From an uncultured SAR86 cluster bacterium (GTDB taxonomy: Bacteria > Pseudomonadota > Gammaproteobacteria > Magnimaribacterales > D2472): DNA of 53,151 nt. The stretch spans positions 1-53,151 of the forward strand of contig CACEJU010000007.1 in NCBI GenBank assembly GCA_902559885.1, in the 5' to 3' direction. How positions within the stretch are numbered: the first letter of the stretch is position 1; each line of letters starts with the position of its first letter. Positions 1 to 8,868 of this stretch are shown piece by piece. The translations under genes and the position numbers were made by a program. The notes under the pieces were generated by a model. The model was not told where the DNA came from and ran no database searches. It saw only the letters and a list, made by a program, of their open reading frames with translations.

Positions 1-2057
1 CCAAATCAGCCTCAAACGATAGTGGTTCAACCAGTAATTATTCTGATGATATTGAGGCCAAGAGAGCTGCAGCTACAGAGCAGCTAAGAATTGAGCAGAA
101 AAAACGTGAAGATCAGTTAAAGCAGGCTGCTGAAAACAAAAGAAATGAAATACTAAGAAAAAAACAGGCTGCTCAATCTTCAAAAAAACCAGCTGTTAAG
201 GTTGATGTAAAAGAGCAATTATCTAAGGCTGTTAATGCATATAAAGGTAGAGATGAATCTTTCCCTGAAAGCTCTCATAAGTTTGAAGCACCTACAGAAT
301 TTATTCAAAAAGATATTGAGGTTCCTGAAATGATTCAGGTAGGAGAGCTTGCTAAACTGATGGCTATAAAAGCTGCTGAAGTTGTTAAAAATCTTATGTC
401 GCTTGGTGTTGTTGCAACAATTAATGATGTTATTGATCAAGAGACTGCATTATTGGTTGTAGATGAGATAGGTCATAACGGAATAGCAATTAAAGAAAGT
501 GACATAGAAGAGAATTTTGCTAGTGCAATTACTTATAATGATGAGCCTGAAGAGCGTTCTCCAGTTATAACTGTAATGGGCCATGTTGATCATGGAAAAA
601 CAACATTGTTAGATTACATTAGGAAAACAAAAGTTGTTGATGGCGAGGCTGGAGGTATTACTCAACACATAGGTGCTTATCAAGTTGATACAAGTAAAGG
701 GAGGATCACATTCATTGATACTCCAGGACATGCTGCTTTTTCATCAATGAGGGCTAGAGGTGCCAATACAACTGACATAGTTATATTAGTAGTAGCTGCA
801 AATGACGGTATAAAGCCACAAACTGAAGAAGCAATAAATCATGCAAAAGCAGCAGAAGTTTCGATAGTGGTAGCAATTAATAAAATTGATTTAGATGGAG
901 CGGATGTAGAGAAGGTTAAAGGTGATCTCGCAGGCAAAGATTTGGTTCCAGAAGATTGGGGTGGAAATATTCAAATGGTTCCAGTGTCTGCAATTACAGG
1001 TGAGGGAATTGATGATTTATTAGAAAGAATTTCTCTTGAGGCTGAGCTATTAGAGTTAAAGGCACATTACAATGGACCAGCGCAAGGAGTTGTTATTGAA
1101 TCTGAGTTAGATAAGTTTAAAGGAGCAGTTGCTACATTTTTAATTCAGAATGGAACATTAAAAGTAGGTGATTTAGTCGCTTCTGGAAATGTAATTGGAA
1201 AAATAAAAAGTATTGTTGATAGCGATGGTTCAAAATCAAAAAATGCAGGACCCTCATCAGCTGTTGAGGTTTTAGGTCTTAATGGTGTTCCAAATGCTGG
1301 AGATCAATTTCAAGTAGTTGAAAGTGAGAAACAGGCAAGAGAAATTGCTGAATATAGAATTACAAAAGAAAAAGAAAGAAAATTACTAAAGCAAAAAGAT
1401 GAGTTAGCTGGAAATTTATTTGAAACTTTAGGTCAGTCTGATAGAAAAATCTTAAATGTAATTTTAAAAACTGATGTTGGTGGAACCCGTGAAGCAATTG
1501 CTGCTGCATTAGATGAAGTAGGAAATGAGGATGCAAAAATTAAGATTATTTCAAGCGGGGTTGGCGGAATATCAGGATCAGACGCTAATTTAGCTATCGC
1601 ATCAGAAGCTGTTTTAATTGGTTTTAATGTAAGAGCCGATAGTGCTGCTAAAAAAATAATTGAAGATGAAAGTTTATCTTTAACTTATCACAGTATCATC
1701 TATGAATTGCTTGATGATGTTAAAGCAAGGTTAAGCGGGCTGCTAGATCCTATTGTGAAAGAAGAAATAGTTGGGACTGCAGAAGTGCTTGAGGTTTTCA
1801 ACTCACCAAAGTTTGGTCAAGTTGCTGGTTGTAAAGTAATTGAAGGAAATGTGTATAGAAATAAGCCTGTAAGAGTTTTGAGAGATGAAGTTGTTATTTT
1901 TGAGGGAGAGCTCAACTCATTAAGAAGATTTAAAGATGATGTTGGCGAAGTTCAAAATGGTAATGAATGTGGAATGGGCATTAAAAACTATAAAGATATT
2001 AAACCAGGAGATAAGATAGAAGTTTTTGATAGGAAAGAGGAAGCACAAACAATATAA
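1..2057 (+). CDS. infB: Translation initiation factor IF-2 (5'-truncated by window edge)
   Basis: IF-2 is the GTPase that places initiator fMet-tRNA on the 30S subunit and promotes 50S joining. The reading frame is open from the left edge (frame of base 3), so the gene starts outside the window. The part before base 330 encodes the charged Lys/Glu/Ala-rich coiled region typical of the IF-2 N-terminus. The first in-frame ATG at 330 is therefore internal. After it come the IF2-N helical module, then the G domain with [20 protein letters not shown] and SA motifs, then domains II, III and the C-terminal fMet-tRNA-binding domain. The TAA at 2055-2057 abuts the rbfA ATG. The order infB-rbfA-truB-rpsO-pnp is the classic nusA-infB operon. 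Confidence 0.98.
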   Translation, partial: KSASNDSGSTSNYSDDIEAKRAAATEQLRIEQKKREDQLKQAAENKRNEILRKKQAAQSSKKPAVKVDVKEQLSKAVNAYKGRDESFPESSHKFEAPTEFIQKDIEVPEMIQVGELAKLMAIKAAEVVKNLMSLGVVATINDVIDQETALLVVDEIGHNGIAIKESDIEENFASAITYNDEPEERSPVITVMGHVDHGKTTLLDYIRKTKVVDGEAGGITQHIGAYQVDTSKGRITFIDTPGHAAFSSMRARGANTTDIVILVVAANDGIKPQTEEAINHAKAAEVSIVVAINKIDLDGADVEKVKGDLAGKDLVPEDWGGNIQMVPVSAITGEGIDDLLERISLEAELLELKAHYNGPAQGVVIESELDKFKGAVATFLIQNGTLKVGDLVASGNVIGKIKSIVDSDGSKSKNAGPSSAVEVLGLNGVPNAGDQFQVVESEKQAREIAEYRITKEKERKLLKQKDELAGNLFETLGQSDRKILNVILKTDVGGTREAIAAALDEVGNEDAKIKIISSGVGGISGSDANLAIASEAVLIGFNVRADSAAKKIIEDESLSLTYHSIIYELLDDVKARLSGLLDPIVKEEIVGTAEVLEVFNSPKFGQVAGCKVIEGNVYRNKPVRVLRDEVVIFEGELNSLRRFKDDVGEVQNGNECGMGIKNYKDIKPGDKIEVFDRKEEAQTI

Positions 2058-2402
2058 ATGAATGGTATTAGATCTGAAAAGGTTGGCGATTTAATTAAAA
2101 AAGAAATTTCTTTGATCCTGAATACCAAGATTAAAGATGAAAGGTTTAAACTAATTAACATAAATGCAGTAAAAGTCTCAAAAGATTTATCAGTAGCAAC
2201 TATTTATTACTCAATTATAGGGTCATCAACAGACGATCTAGATCAATTACCTGAAAAAGCATTTGCAAAGTTTGCTGGCATGCTTAGATCAGAGCTTTCC
2301 AAAGAGATCAAAATAAGAAGAGTTCCAAAGCTAGTATTCAGATATGATGAAAGCATTGAATATGCTTCAAAAATTGAAAAATTATTAGAATCTATTAAAT
2401 AA
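2058..2402 (+). CDS. rbfA: Ribosome-binding factor A
   Basis: RbfA is a small KH-type cold-shock factor that binds the 30S subunit and helps the 5' end of 16S rRNA mature. The 114-aa product is slightly shorter than the E. coli protein (133 aa). It shows the expected N-terminus (R-x-x-K-V-G-D-L-I-K-K-E) and the C-terminal V-P-K-L-V-F-R-Y-D segment. The ATG follows the infB stop directly with no spacer, so translation is probably coupled. truB begins 2 nt after its stop. Identification rests on motif and operon position together. Confidence 0.95.
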   Translation: MNGIRSEKVGDLIKKEISLILNTKIKDERFKLININAVKVSKDLSVATIYYSIIGSSTDDLDQLPEKAFAKFAGMLRSELSKEIKIRRVPKLVFRYDESIEYASKIEKLLESIK

Positions 2403-2404
2403 TT

Positions 2405-3244
2405 ATGAACGGATTTATTTCTGTTTATAAACCCAAAGGCTATTCTTCTAACAAAGTAGTTCAAGAGATTAAAAAGAACAACAATTTTAAAAAGGTTGGT
2501 CATTTAGGTACTTTAGATCCTATGGCGCAAGGTTTATTGGTTCTCGCTATAAATAGAGCAACTAAATTCTCATCATATTTTCTCAATTCCAATAAAACTT
2601 ATAGGGCAAAAGTTCAAATTGGAACGGCAACTGATACTGATGATGCAGAGGGAAAAGTAATTAAAACTTCTTCAAAGCTATTCTCTAAAGAAGAGGTAGA
2701 GATTGCTCTTATGTCTTTTGTTGGTAAACAACTTCAAGAACCACCATATTTTTCGGCATTAAAACATAAAGGAAAGCCAATGTATAAATATGCAAGAGAA
2801 GGCAAACTTATAAAAAAGGAACCAAGAGAGATAGAAATCTTCTTAATTGAGAATTATTATTTTAAAGATAGCGTTTGTTCATTTGATATAACATGCTCAA
2901 AAGGAACTTACATAAGATCAATTGCAAGAGACCTTGGCAAAAAACTGGAATCAGCAGCTCATTTGATATTTCTTGAAAGAACAAAACAAGATTTTTTCTC
3001 TTTAGCTCAATCTAATGATATAGGTAGCTGTTCTTATAAAAGCATTATAGATATAGATAAAGCATTTTCGAACTTAAAATCGTTACAACTAGATTCCATA
3101 AATTCTAATAAATTCTCTAATGGAGCAATAGTTAAAGATCCAATAAATCAAGATGGCATTTATAAAGTTTATAACTCCATGAGTACATTTTTAGGCCTGG
3201 GATTAATTGAGAATAAGGCACTTAAATCAAAACAGCTTGTTTAA
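2405..3244 (+). CDS. truB: tRNA pseudouridine-55 synthase
   Basis: TruB converts U55 in the T-loop of nearly all tRNAs to pseudouridine and also acts as a tRNA chaperone. The 279-aa product carries the catalytic-Asp motif GHLGTLDPMAQGLL near residue 33-46 and the KGTYIRSIARDLG motif near residue 164-176. It is shorter than E. coli TruB (314 aa), mainly at the C-terminus, where the PUA-like tail looks reduced. It lies between rbfA and rpsO as in most Gammaproteobacteria. Confidence 0.96.
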   Translation: MNGFISVYKPKGYSSNKVVQEIKKNNNFKKVGHLGTLDPMAQGLLVLAINRATKFSSYFLNSNKTYRAKVQIGTATDTDDAEGKVIKTSSKLFSKEEVEIALMSFVGKQLQEPPYFSALKHKGKPMYKYAREGKLIKKEPREIEIFLIENYYFKDSVCSFDITCSKGTYIRSIARDLGKKLESAAHLIFLERTKQDFFSLAQSNDIGSCSYKSIIDIDKAFSNLKSLQLDSINSNKFSNGAIVKDPINQDGIYKVYNSMSTFLGLGLIENKALKSKQLV

Positions 3245-3268
3245 TCAGCAAATAAGTTATATCCTACG

Positions 3269-3291
3269 CTCGCTGACTTTAGTTGTGCGAG
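3269..3291 (+). promoter_or_regulatory. Possible leader hairpin upstream of rpsO
   Basis: The 88-nt truB-rpsO gap is one of the longer same-strand gaps in this part of the window. It contains a CTCGC/GCGAG stem (3269-3273 with 3287-3291) with a 13-nt loop, about 40 nt before the rpsO start. A GGAG Shine-Dalgarno-like element lies about 13 nt before the ATG. In E. coli, S15 represses its own mRNA through leader structure. A similar role here is only a guess because the stem is short. Confidence 0.25.
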
Positions 3292-3332
3292 GTTAGTATC
3301 TTTTATATACAGCACATCGGAGAATAATACTT

Positions 3333-3602
3333 ATGGCACTTTTAAAAGAAGAAAAGCAAGAAATTTTAAAAAAGTATGGGACAACTGAAACTGATACGGG
3401 TTCTTCAGAGGTCCAAATAGCATTATTAACAGAAAATATTAATAAACTTCAAAGTCATTTCAAAGAACATAAAAAAGATCATCATTCAAGAACAGGCTTA
3501 ATAAGAATGGTTAATCTAAGAAGAAAATTAATGGCTTATTTAAAAAAACATAAACCAGAGAGCTATCAGCAATTAATAAAGGACCTTAAGCTCAGAGGAT
3601 AA
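3333..3602 (+). CDS. rpsO: 30S ribosomal protein S15
   Basis: S15 is a primary 16S rRNA-binding protein of the 30S platform and contributes to inter-subunit bridge B4. The 89-aa product has the usual family length and conserved blocks: [15 protein letters not shown], then [11 protein letters not shown], then [10 protein letters not shown]. The start is supported by a GGAG element upstream and by the typical N-terminus M-A-L-L-K-E-E-K. pnp follows after only 15 nt. Confidence 0.98.
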   Translation: MALLKEEKQEILKKYGTTETDTGSSEVQIALLTENINKLQSHFKEHKKDHHSRTGLIRMVNLRRKLMAYLKKHKPESYQQLIKDLKLRG

Positions 3603-3617
3603 TAAAAGGGGATAATC

Positions 3618-5714
3618 GTGGAAAATTTAAATCTTAAATCTACATCAGTAGAGTTTAACTATGGCGGTAAAAAAGTAAAAATTGAAACAGGTAAAGTTGC
3701 AAGACAAGCAACAGCAGCTGTTATAACAACAATTGATGATCTTGTGGTGCTAACTACAGTAGTTGCAAAAAAAGAAGCAGACCCATCAAAGGATTTTTTT
3801 CCTTTAGCTGTTTTTTATCAAGAAAAATTTTATGCAACTGGAAGGATTCCAGGAGGTTTTTTCAAAAGAGAAGCAAGGCCAACTGAAAGGGAAACTTTAA
3901 CATCTAGGTTAATAGACAGACCAATTAGGCCATTGTTTCCTGAAACATTTACTAATGAAGTGCAAGTTTTTTGTACTGTTCTATCATCTGGCAAAGAATA
4001 TAATCCTGATATTGCTGCAATGATTGGTGCATCAGCTGCAATGACAATCTCTGGAGTGCCTTTCGATGGTCCAATGGGTGCAGCTAGGGTTGGTTTTATA
4101 GATGGAAATTATGTAGTTAACCCATCATTTAAAGAATTAGAAGATTCATATTTAGATATGGTCGTAGCAGGAACAGAACAAGCTGTTCTCATGGTTGAAT
4201 CAGAAGCAAAAGAGCTCAATGAGGACTTAATGCTTGGAGCAGTCTTATTTGCTCATAAAGAAATGCAAGTTGTTATCGATGCATGTAAAGAGTTAAATAA
4301 AAAAGTTGGGCAAGAGCCATGGGAAGTTTTAGTTGATGAAGATACTCCAAGATATTTTGGTGAATTAAAAGAAAAATATAGTGAAGCAATAACAAATGCT
4401 TTTACTATTTCTAATAAATCTGAAAGAGGTGAAGCTATTAATGCTGTTAGAGAGAGCATTAAGGAAGAATACGTAGATTTAGATGAGCTTCAACAAGGCA
4501 AAGTTTTTGGCGCATTCAAAAAACTTGAAAAAGAAATTGTTCGAAATAATATTTTAACTAACAAACCTAGAATCGATGGGCGTGATTTAGATACTGTTAG
4601 ACCAATTGAAGTTGAAACAGGCGTACTCCCAAGTCCTCATGGATCAGCACTTTTCACTAGAGGTGAAACACAAGCTGTTGTAGTTGCGACTTTGGGATCA
4701 TCTAGAGATGCCCAAAGAATAGAATCTATTGAAGGCGAGAGCTCAGATCACTTTATGCTTCATTATAACTTTCCAGCATATAGTGTAGGAGAGATAGGTA
4801 TGCCGATGGGTCCTAAAAGAAGAGAGATAGGACACGGCAATCTTGCTAAAAGGGCTATTAAGCCAGTTCTTCCAGATTTAGATGAATTTGGTTATACATT
4901 AAGAGTTGTTTCAGAGATCACTGAATCAAATGGATCTAGTTCAATGGCTTCAGTTTGTGGAACTTCTCTTTCTCTTATGGATGCTGGTGTTCCTTTAACG
5001 GAGCCAGTTGCTGGTATAGCAATGGGTCTAATTAAAGAAGAAGATAACTTTGCTGTTTTAACAGATATATTAGGTGACGAAGATCATCTGGGTGATATGG
5101 ATTTTAAAGTTGCTGGATCTAAAAATGGAATTACTGCTCTTCAAATGGATATAAAAATTCAAGGAATCAATGAAGAAATTATGGAAGTAGCCTTATCTAA
5201 GGCAAAGAATGCCAGAATGCATATTTTAAATATTATGAACGATACCATTTCTAAGCCAAAAGAAATGTCTGAGAATGCTCCAGCAATGAAAACATTCATG
5301 GTTGAAAAAGACAAAATTAAAGAGATTATTGGTAAGGGCGGAGCTGTTATCAAATCAATGCAAGAGGAAACAGGTGCAACTGTAGATATTAGTGATGATG
5401 GAACAGTTTCAGTATTTGCTCAAACACAATCTGCCATGCAGGCATGCTTAGAAATTATTGAATCAATAATTGAGGAACCTGAATTAAATAAGGTTTACAA
5501 AGGCACAGTTGTCAAAATAGTAGATTTTGGAGCATTCGTTAATATTTTACCGGGCAAAGATGGCTTGTTACACATATCTGAAATTTCTAATGAAAGGGTT
5601 GAAGATGTAGCTAGCGTTTTAGAAGAAGGTCAAGAGATTGATGTTAAGCTCGTTGGTTTTGACAGAGGAAAAATGAAGCTTTCCGCTAAAGCTCTCATAG
5701 AAAAGAGTGATTAG
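3618..5714 (+). CDS. pnp: Polyribonucleotide nucleotidyltransferase (PNPase)
   Basis: PNPase is the phosphorolytic 3'-5' exoribonuclease of the RNA degradosome. It releases nucleoside diphosphates from RNA and works as a trimer in the cytoplasm. The 698-aa product (E. coli 711) has two RNase PH-like domains (about 1-220 and 310-545) separated by a helical linker. These are followed by a KH domain ([10 protein letters not shown] near 570) and an S1 domain ([13 protein letters not shown]). The start is GTG at 3618, chosen because an AAAGGGG Shine-Dalgarno precedes it. The 15-nt gap from rpsO has no room for the RNase III-cleaved hairpin that controls E. coli pnp. Confidence 0.97.
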   Translation: MENLNLKSTSVEFNYGGKKVKIETGKVARQATAAVITTIDDLVVLTTVVAKKEADPSKDFFPLAVFYQEKFYATGRIPGGFFKREARPTERETLTSRLIDRPIRPLFPETFTNEVQVFCTVLSSGKEYNPDIAAMIGASAAMTISGVPFDGPMGAARVGFIDGNYVVNPSFKELEDSYLDMVVAGTEQAVLMVESEAKELNEDLMLGAVLFAHKEMQVVIDACKELNKKVGQEPWEVLVDEDTPRYFGELKEKYSEAITNAFTISNKSERGEAINAVRESIKEEYVDLDELQQGKVFGAFKKLEKEIVRNNILTNKPRIDGRDLDTVRPIEVETGVLPSPHGSALFTRGETQAVVVATLGSSRDAQRIESIEGESSDHFMLHYNFPAYSVGEIGMPMGPKRREIGHGNLAKRAIKPVLPDLDEFGYTLRVVSEITESNGSSSMASVCGTSLSLMDAGVPLTEPVAGIAMGLIKEEDNFAVLTDILGDEDHLGDMDFKVAGSKNGITALQMDIKIQGINEEIMEVALSKAKNARMHILNIMNDTISKPKEMSENAPAMKTFMVEKDKIKEIIGKGGAVIKSMQEETGATVDISDDGTVSVFAQTQSAMQACLEIIESIIEEPELNKVYKGTVVKIVDFGAFVNILPGKDGLLHISEISNERVEDVASVLEEGQEIDVKLVGFDRGKMKLSAKALIEKSD

Positions 5715-5720
5715 TACAGA

Positions 5721-5764
5721 TTGACGTAAATGTCAAATAAATATATTTTTTTTCTATATATAAT
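5721..5764 (+). promoter_or_regulatory. Candidate promoter for the small membrane-protein pair
   Basis: The 121-nt gap after pnp contains a perfect TATAAT at 5759-5764. A TTGACG lies at 5721-5726 and has a weaker partner (TATTTT at 5744-5749, 17-nt spacer). Either arrangement would give an mRNA with a leader of roughly 60-85 nt ending in a G-rich Shine-Dalgarno. The TTGAC/GTCAA inverted repeat at 5721-5736 before a T run could also be a weak pnp terminator. Confidence 0.45.
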
Positions 5765-5835
5765 TTGCTCATCTTAAATTTTTGTGTTCTCATAGCTATT
5801 GCAAACACATAAATAACCTATAGGGGGGTAATATT

Positions 5836-6057
5836 ATGGATAATGCATGGAGAATGATTAAGGACCTAGTTAGTGAACTAACTAGTGTCGTTATTGGACT
5901 TGCAGGACTTGGTATTGTAGCTGCTATTGTATTTGGCGGCCCAGTATTTGGTCTTGATGTCATTGGCGGAATCACGACTTTAGTCGAAGATTTATCTTCT
6001 AATGGTGTTGTAGGGTTGCTTGTATTAGCAATTTTATACAGCCTTGTTAATAAGTAA
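5836..6057 (+). CDS. Small two-helix membrane protein A (unknown function)
   Basis: I do not recognise this 73-aa protein. It has a short charged amphipathic N-terminus (M-D-N-A-W-R-M-I-K-D), a hydrophobic helix at about 15-37 ending in V-F-G-G-P, a more polar middle (about 38-55), and a second hydrophobic helix at about 56-71 ending in N-K. It resembles the downstream protein B in length, helix positions and the central V-F-G-P turn, so the two look like tandem paralogues. A run of six G (5823-5828) sits 7 nt before the ATG and forms an exceptionally strong Shine-Dalgarno, suggesting high translation. A hairpin follows the stop codon. No signal peptide, lipobox or catalytic motif is visible. 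A holin-like or structural membrane role is possible but unsupported. Confidence 0.8.
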   Translation: MDNAWRMIKDLVSELTSVVIGLAGLGIVAAIVFGGPVFGLDVIGGITTLVEDLSSNGVVGLLVLAILYSLVNK

Positions 6058-6070
6058 GCCAAGCTCTATA

Positions 6071-6103
6071 ATTAGGAAGAGTCTATAATAGACTCTTCCT
6101 AAT
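6071..6103 (+). terminator. Perfect 15-bp hairpin between small membrane proteins A and B
   Basis: The arms at 6071-6085 and 6089-6103 are perfectly complementary over 15 bp around a 3-nt TAA loop. The stem is followed by the T-rich stretch ACTTGTTTGTT. This is the strongest intrinsic terminator-like structure I found in the window. The T tract is imperfect and gene B starts 11 nt later, so it may be a partial terminator or an mRNA-stabilising 3' end that sets the A:B ratio. Confidence 0.75.
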
Positions 6104-6114
6104 ACTTGTTTGTT

Positions 6115-6345
6115 ATGAATTTAAATACATCAATCAATAAAGTTACAGCCTTTTTTAATAAACTCACTAAATTATTATTGCCATTTGTAGCAGTTACATT
6201 GCTGCTAGGGGTTGTTTTTGGTCCAACCACGCCTTTCGTTGGAGATGTATATAAGAATGTTGCAGATATTCTACAAATGCTTGGAGAAGATGCTCTTCTT
6301 GCATTAATAGCAATAATCATAATTGCTATTTATCTTAAAAAATAA
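6115..6345 (+). CDS. Small two-helix membrane protein B (paralogue of A, unknown function)
   Basis: This 76-aa protein is not recognised. I chose the ATG at 6115; a TTG at 6106 would add three residues. It has a polar N-terminus (M-N-L-N-T-S-I-N-K), a hydrophobic helix at about 17-36 ending in V-V-F-G-P, an amphipathic middle (V-G-D-V-Y-K-N-V-A-D-I-L-Q), and a second very hydrophobic helix (A-L-L-A-L-I-A-I-I-I-I-A-I-Y-L) ending in K-K. Layout and the central F-G-P turn match protein A. There is no clear Shine-Dalgarno, and the hairpin at 6071-6103 sits just upstream, so its expression may depend on read-through or be much lower than A. Its stop is 16 nt from the convergent tRNA-Met gene. Confidence 0.65.
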   Translation: MNLNTSINKVTAFFNKLTKLLLPFVAVTLLLGVVFGPTTPFVGDVYKNVADILQMLGEDALLALIAIIIIAIYLKK

Positions 6346-6361
6346 ATTTAGAATTAATTAA

Positions 6362-6438
6362 TGGTGGCTATGGGTGGAATTGAACCACCGACCCCAGCGT
6401 TATGAGTGCTGTGCTCTAACCAACTGAGCTACATAGCC
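6362..6438 (-). tRNA. tRNA-Met (CAT anticodon, elongator type)
   Basis: The minus strand folds into a 77-nt cloverleaf with encoded CCA. The acceptor is GGCTATG with CATAGCC plus discriminator A. The D-arm contains AGCTCAGTTGGTTAGAGC. The anticodon loop is CTCATAA, reading CAT. The T-arm is GGTGG-TTCAATT-CCACC. The acceptor and D-arm resemble E. coli elongator tRNA-Met more than the initiator, which has a C-A mismatch at position 1-72, or the lysidine-modified tRNA-Ile2. It lies about 60 nt downstream of ychF on the same strand and may be co-transcribed with it. Confidence 0.95.
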
Positions 6439-6498
6439 AAATCTTTTAGCATGATAAATCTAATAAAATCTGTGTCAATCGTATATTGAATATTTTTA

Positions 6499-7587
6499 TT
6501 AAACATTAAATTTGAAATGTACCACATCCCCATCTTTTACAAGATACTCTTTTCCTTCCATTCTTAATTTACCCGCTTCTTTTGAACCAAGCTCTCCATG
6601 ATGGGCAATATAGTCTTCAAATGCTATAACCTCAGCTTTTATAAAGCCTTTTTGGAAGTCGGTGTGAATTACCCCTGCAGCCTCTGGAGCAGTAGAGTTT
6701 ACTTTTGTTGTCCAAGCTCTCAACTCATTCGGACCAGCAGTAAAAAAAGTCTGAAGGCCTAAAATTTTATAGCCCTCTCTAATAATTTTATTTACAACAG
6801 GCTCATCAATTTCAAGCAGTTCAATATATTCTTCTAATTCCCCATCATCAAGAAGAGAGATTTCATGCTCGATTTTAACTGAGGCGGGAATCACTTTAAT
6901 ATTTTCAGAAGATGCAAAATCAATTAATTTATTTAGATTTTCTTTTGATTTATCAGAGTCATCTATGTTGGCAATATAAAATACTGGTTTTGATGTTAGA
7001 AGTTGAAATCTTTTTATAATTTTTAACTCTTCTTCGTCATAAGAATTCATATCTAAAAATTTACCCAATTCTAATCTTTCAAGAATATTCTTTAAAACAG
7101 TTAATTCAAAAAGATTATCTTTGTTGTTAGTTTTAAGTAATTTTTCACACTTTGTTATTCTTTTATTAACTGTTTCTATATCAGCAAAAATTAACTCTAG
7201 GTTAATTATTTCAGCATCTCTTAGGGGATCAATACTTCCATCAACATGGGTAACATTATCGTCTTCAAAACACCTAACTACATGAGCAAGGGCATTCATC
7301 TCCCTAATATTTGATAAAAAAGCATTTCCAAGCCCTTCTCCTTTAGAGGCTCCTTTTACAAGACCTGCAATATCAACTATATCTATAGTGGTCGGTATAA
7401 CTTTAGCAGCATTAACAATTGCTTGAATATCAGTGATTCTTTTATCAGGAACCGTTATTTTTCCCAGATTTGGTTCTATGGTACAAAATGGAAAGTTATT
7501 TGCAGGTATTGAAGACTTAGTTAAAGCATTGAAGAGGGTAGATTTACCTACATTTGGCAAGCCAATTATTCCGCATTTAAATCCCAT
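6499..7587 (-). CDS. ychF: Redox-regulated ATPase YchF (Obg family)
   Basis: YchF/EngD is a ribosome-associated P-loop NTPase that prefers ATP and is linked to stress and translation control. The 362-aa product matches E. coli (363 aa). It begins M-G-F-K-C-G-I-I-G-L-P-N-V-G-K-S-T with the G1 loop, has the G3 motif D-I-A-G-L-V, and ends in a TGS-like domain containing T-A-G-P-N-E-L-R-A-W. A longer frame exists upstream to 7632, but it would overlap pth and adds residues that do not fit the family, so I start at 7587. The gap from pth is 1 nt, the common pth-ychF pairing. Confidence 0.97.
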   Translation of the reverse strand: MGFKCGIIGLPNVGKSTLFNALTKSSIPANNFPFCTIEPNLGKITVPDKRITDIQAIVNAAKVIPTTIDIVDIAGLVKGASKGEGLGNAFLSNIREMNALAHVVRCFEDDNVTHVDGSIDPLRDAEIINLELIFADIETVNKRITKCEKLLKTNNKDNLFELTVLKNILERLELGKFLDMNSYDEEELKIIKRFQLLTSKPVFYIANIDDSDKSKENLNKLIDFASSENIKVIPASVKIEHEISLLDDGELEEYIELLEIDEPVVNKIIREGYKILGLQTFFTAGPNELRAWTTKVNSTAPEAAGVIHTDFQKGFIKAEVIAFEDYIAHHGELGSKEAGKLRMEGKEYLVKDGDVVHFKFNV

Positions 7588-7588
7588 T

Positions 7589-8152
7589 TTATGTATGCAA
7601 CTCTTTTTGAGCCTCAGATATATTTTGCTCACAAATCATATCAAATACGCTTACAAAACTATCATAAGCTTTCTCAATCAATACTTTTTCCTGAGGTTTA
7701 AATTTTTTAACAACCCATGAATTCATGATGGATTTATCACCTGGATGCCCAATTCCTATCCTGACTCTTATAAACTCTTTAGTACCAGATTTTTGAAATA
7801 TATCTTTAAGACCATTATGACCAGCATGACCACCATTGACTTTAATTTTTACTTCTCCTGGTTCTAAATCTAAGTCATCATGAAAGATTATTATTTTTTT
7901 ATATGGTAGACCAGTATATTTCTTGATTTTTTCTACAGTTAAGCCTGAATTATTTACGTAATTCTCGGGGATTGCCCACATGATTTTTTCTTCATGGCTA
8001 TAAGCTATTTCAGCTTGATACTTTTGCTTTGATTGGAATGTTACACCATATGATTGGCTTAAATTAATTAACCAATCTTTACCGATATTATGTCTAGTTT
8101 TATCGTATTTAGCACCTGGATTGGCTAAACCAACAAAACAAAGATCTAACAC
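7589..8152 (-). CDS. pth: Peptidyl-tRNA hydrolase
   Basis: Pth cleaves the ester bond of peptidyl-tRNAs that drop off the ribosome and recycles tRNA. The 187-aa product (E. coli 194) has the expected F-V-G-L-A-N-P-G-x-x-Y-x-x-T-R-H-N-I-G N-terminus including the catalytic His, plus the F-H-D-D-L-D and G-G-x-x-G-H-N-G-L motifs. The start codon is GTG at 8150-8152, overlapping the rplY stop by one base. The order rplY-pth-ychF is the standard gammaproteobacterial arrangement. Confidence 0.97.
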   Translation of the reverse strand: MLDLCFVGLANPGAKYDKTRHNIGKDWLINLSQSYGVTFQSKQKYQAEIAYSHEEKIMWAIPENYVNNSGLTVEKIKKYTGLPYKKIIIFHDDLDLEPGEVKIKVNGGHAGHNGLKDIFQKSGTKEFIRVRIGIGHPGDKSIMNSWVVKKFKPQEKVLIEKAYDSFVSVFDMICEQNISEAQKELHT

Positions 8153-8859
8153 TATTCAGAAGTTTCTTCAGAATTTTCTTGTTCTTCTGATGATCCCTCA
8201 TCAGCAGAATCATCTGATGCACTATCACCATCAGCTTCTAATGCATCTCCTTCTTCAATTTCTGGCTCTTCTTCAACTTCTGCTCTAGGAGCATTTACAG
8301 ATACAACAAGTTGATCCGTTTCTTCTGTTAAGCCTGGTATCTCAGATCCATCAGGAAGGTTTAGATCAGTCAGTCTTATAGCATCACCTATCATTAATGA
8401 GGTTACATCAACCTCAATAGACTCAGGAATATTGCCTGCGCTACAAAGTATTTCGATCTCTCTTATTGCTTTTGTTATTACTCCACCCTCTAGCTTTACT
8501 CCTTCACATTCATCTTCATTTAAGAAGATAAAAGGAATCATAACTTTAAGCTTAGTTTTACTCGATACCCTTAAAAAATCAGCATGTAAAAACTTACCTT
8601 TAGCTGGATCTCTTTGTAGCTCTTTTAAAACCACTTTTTCATCTCCATTTTCTGTCTTAATAACAAGGACCTGTGTATAAAAAAGCTCATTCTGAGATGC
8701 TTTTGTTAATTCATTCAATCTAAGTTTTATATTTAATGAATCTTTTTCATTACCATAGATAATTGCTGGTACCATACCATCAATGTTTCTAATAACTCTT
8801 GCTTTATTAGTACCAGTTCTTTCTCTGGTATCTGCATTTAAAATAATTTCTTGACTCAT
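8152..8859 (-). CDS. rplY: 50S ribosomal protein L25, long Ctc form
   Basis: L25 binds 5S rRNA in the large subunit. The 235-aa product is the long (Ctc/TL5) form: an N-terminal L25 domain (1 to about 90, with R-E-R-T-G-T-N-K-A-R) followed by the beta-rich C-terminal domain (about 95-190). It ends in an acidic low-complexity tail of about 45 residues rich in Glu, Asp and Ser. E. coli has only the first domain (94 aa). An AAAGGATTATT Shine-Dalgarno precedes the ATG. It lies 9 nt after prs. Confidence 0.95.
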   Translation of the reverse strand: MSQEIILNADTRERTGTNKARVIRNIDGMVPAIIYGNEKDSLNIKLRLNELTKASQNELFYTQVLVIKTENGDEKVVLKELQRDPAKGKFLHADFLRVSSKTKLKVMIPFIFLNEDECEGVKLEGGVITKAIREIEILCSAGNIPESIEVDVTSLMIGDAIRLTDLNLPDGSEIPGLTEETDQLVVSVNAPRAEVEEEPEIEEGDALEADGDSASDDSADEGSSEEQENSEETSE

Positions 8860-8868
8860 AATAATCCT

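Noticed and set aside
330..332. infB starting at the ATG at 330
   Set aside because: The frame is open to the window edge and upstream residues match the charged IF-2 N-terminal region, so this ATG is internal.
5721..5736. TTGAC/GTCAA inverted repeat after pnp as a terminator
   Set aside because: The stem is only 5 bp and overlaps promoter-like sequence; too weak to call.
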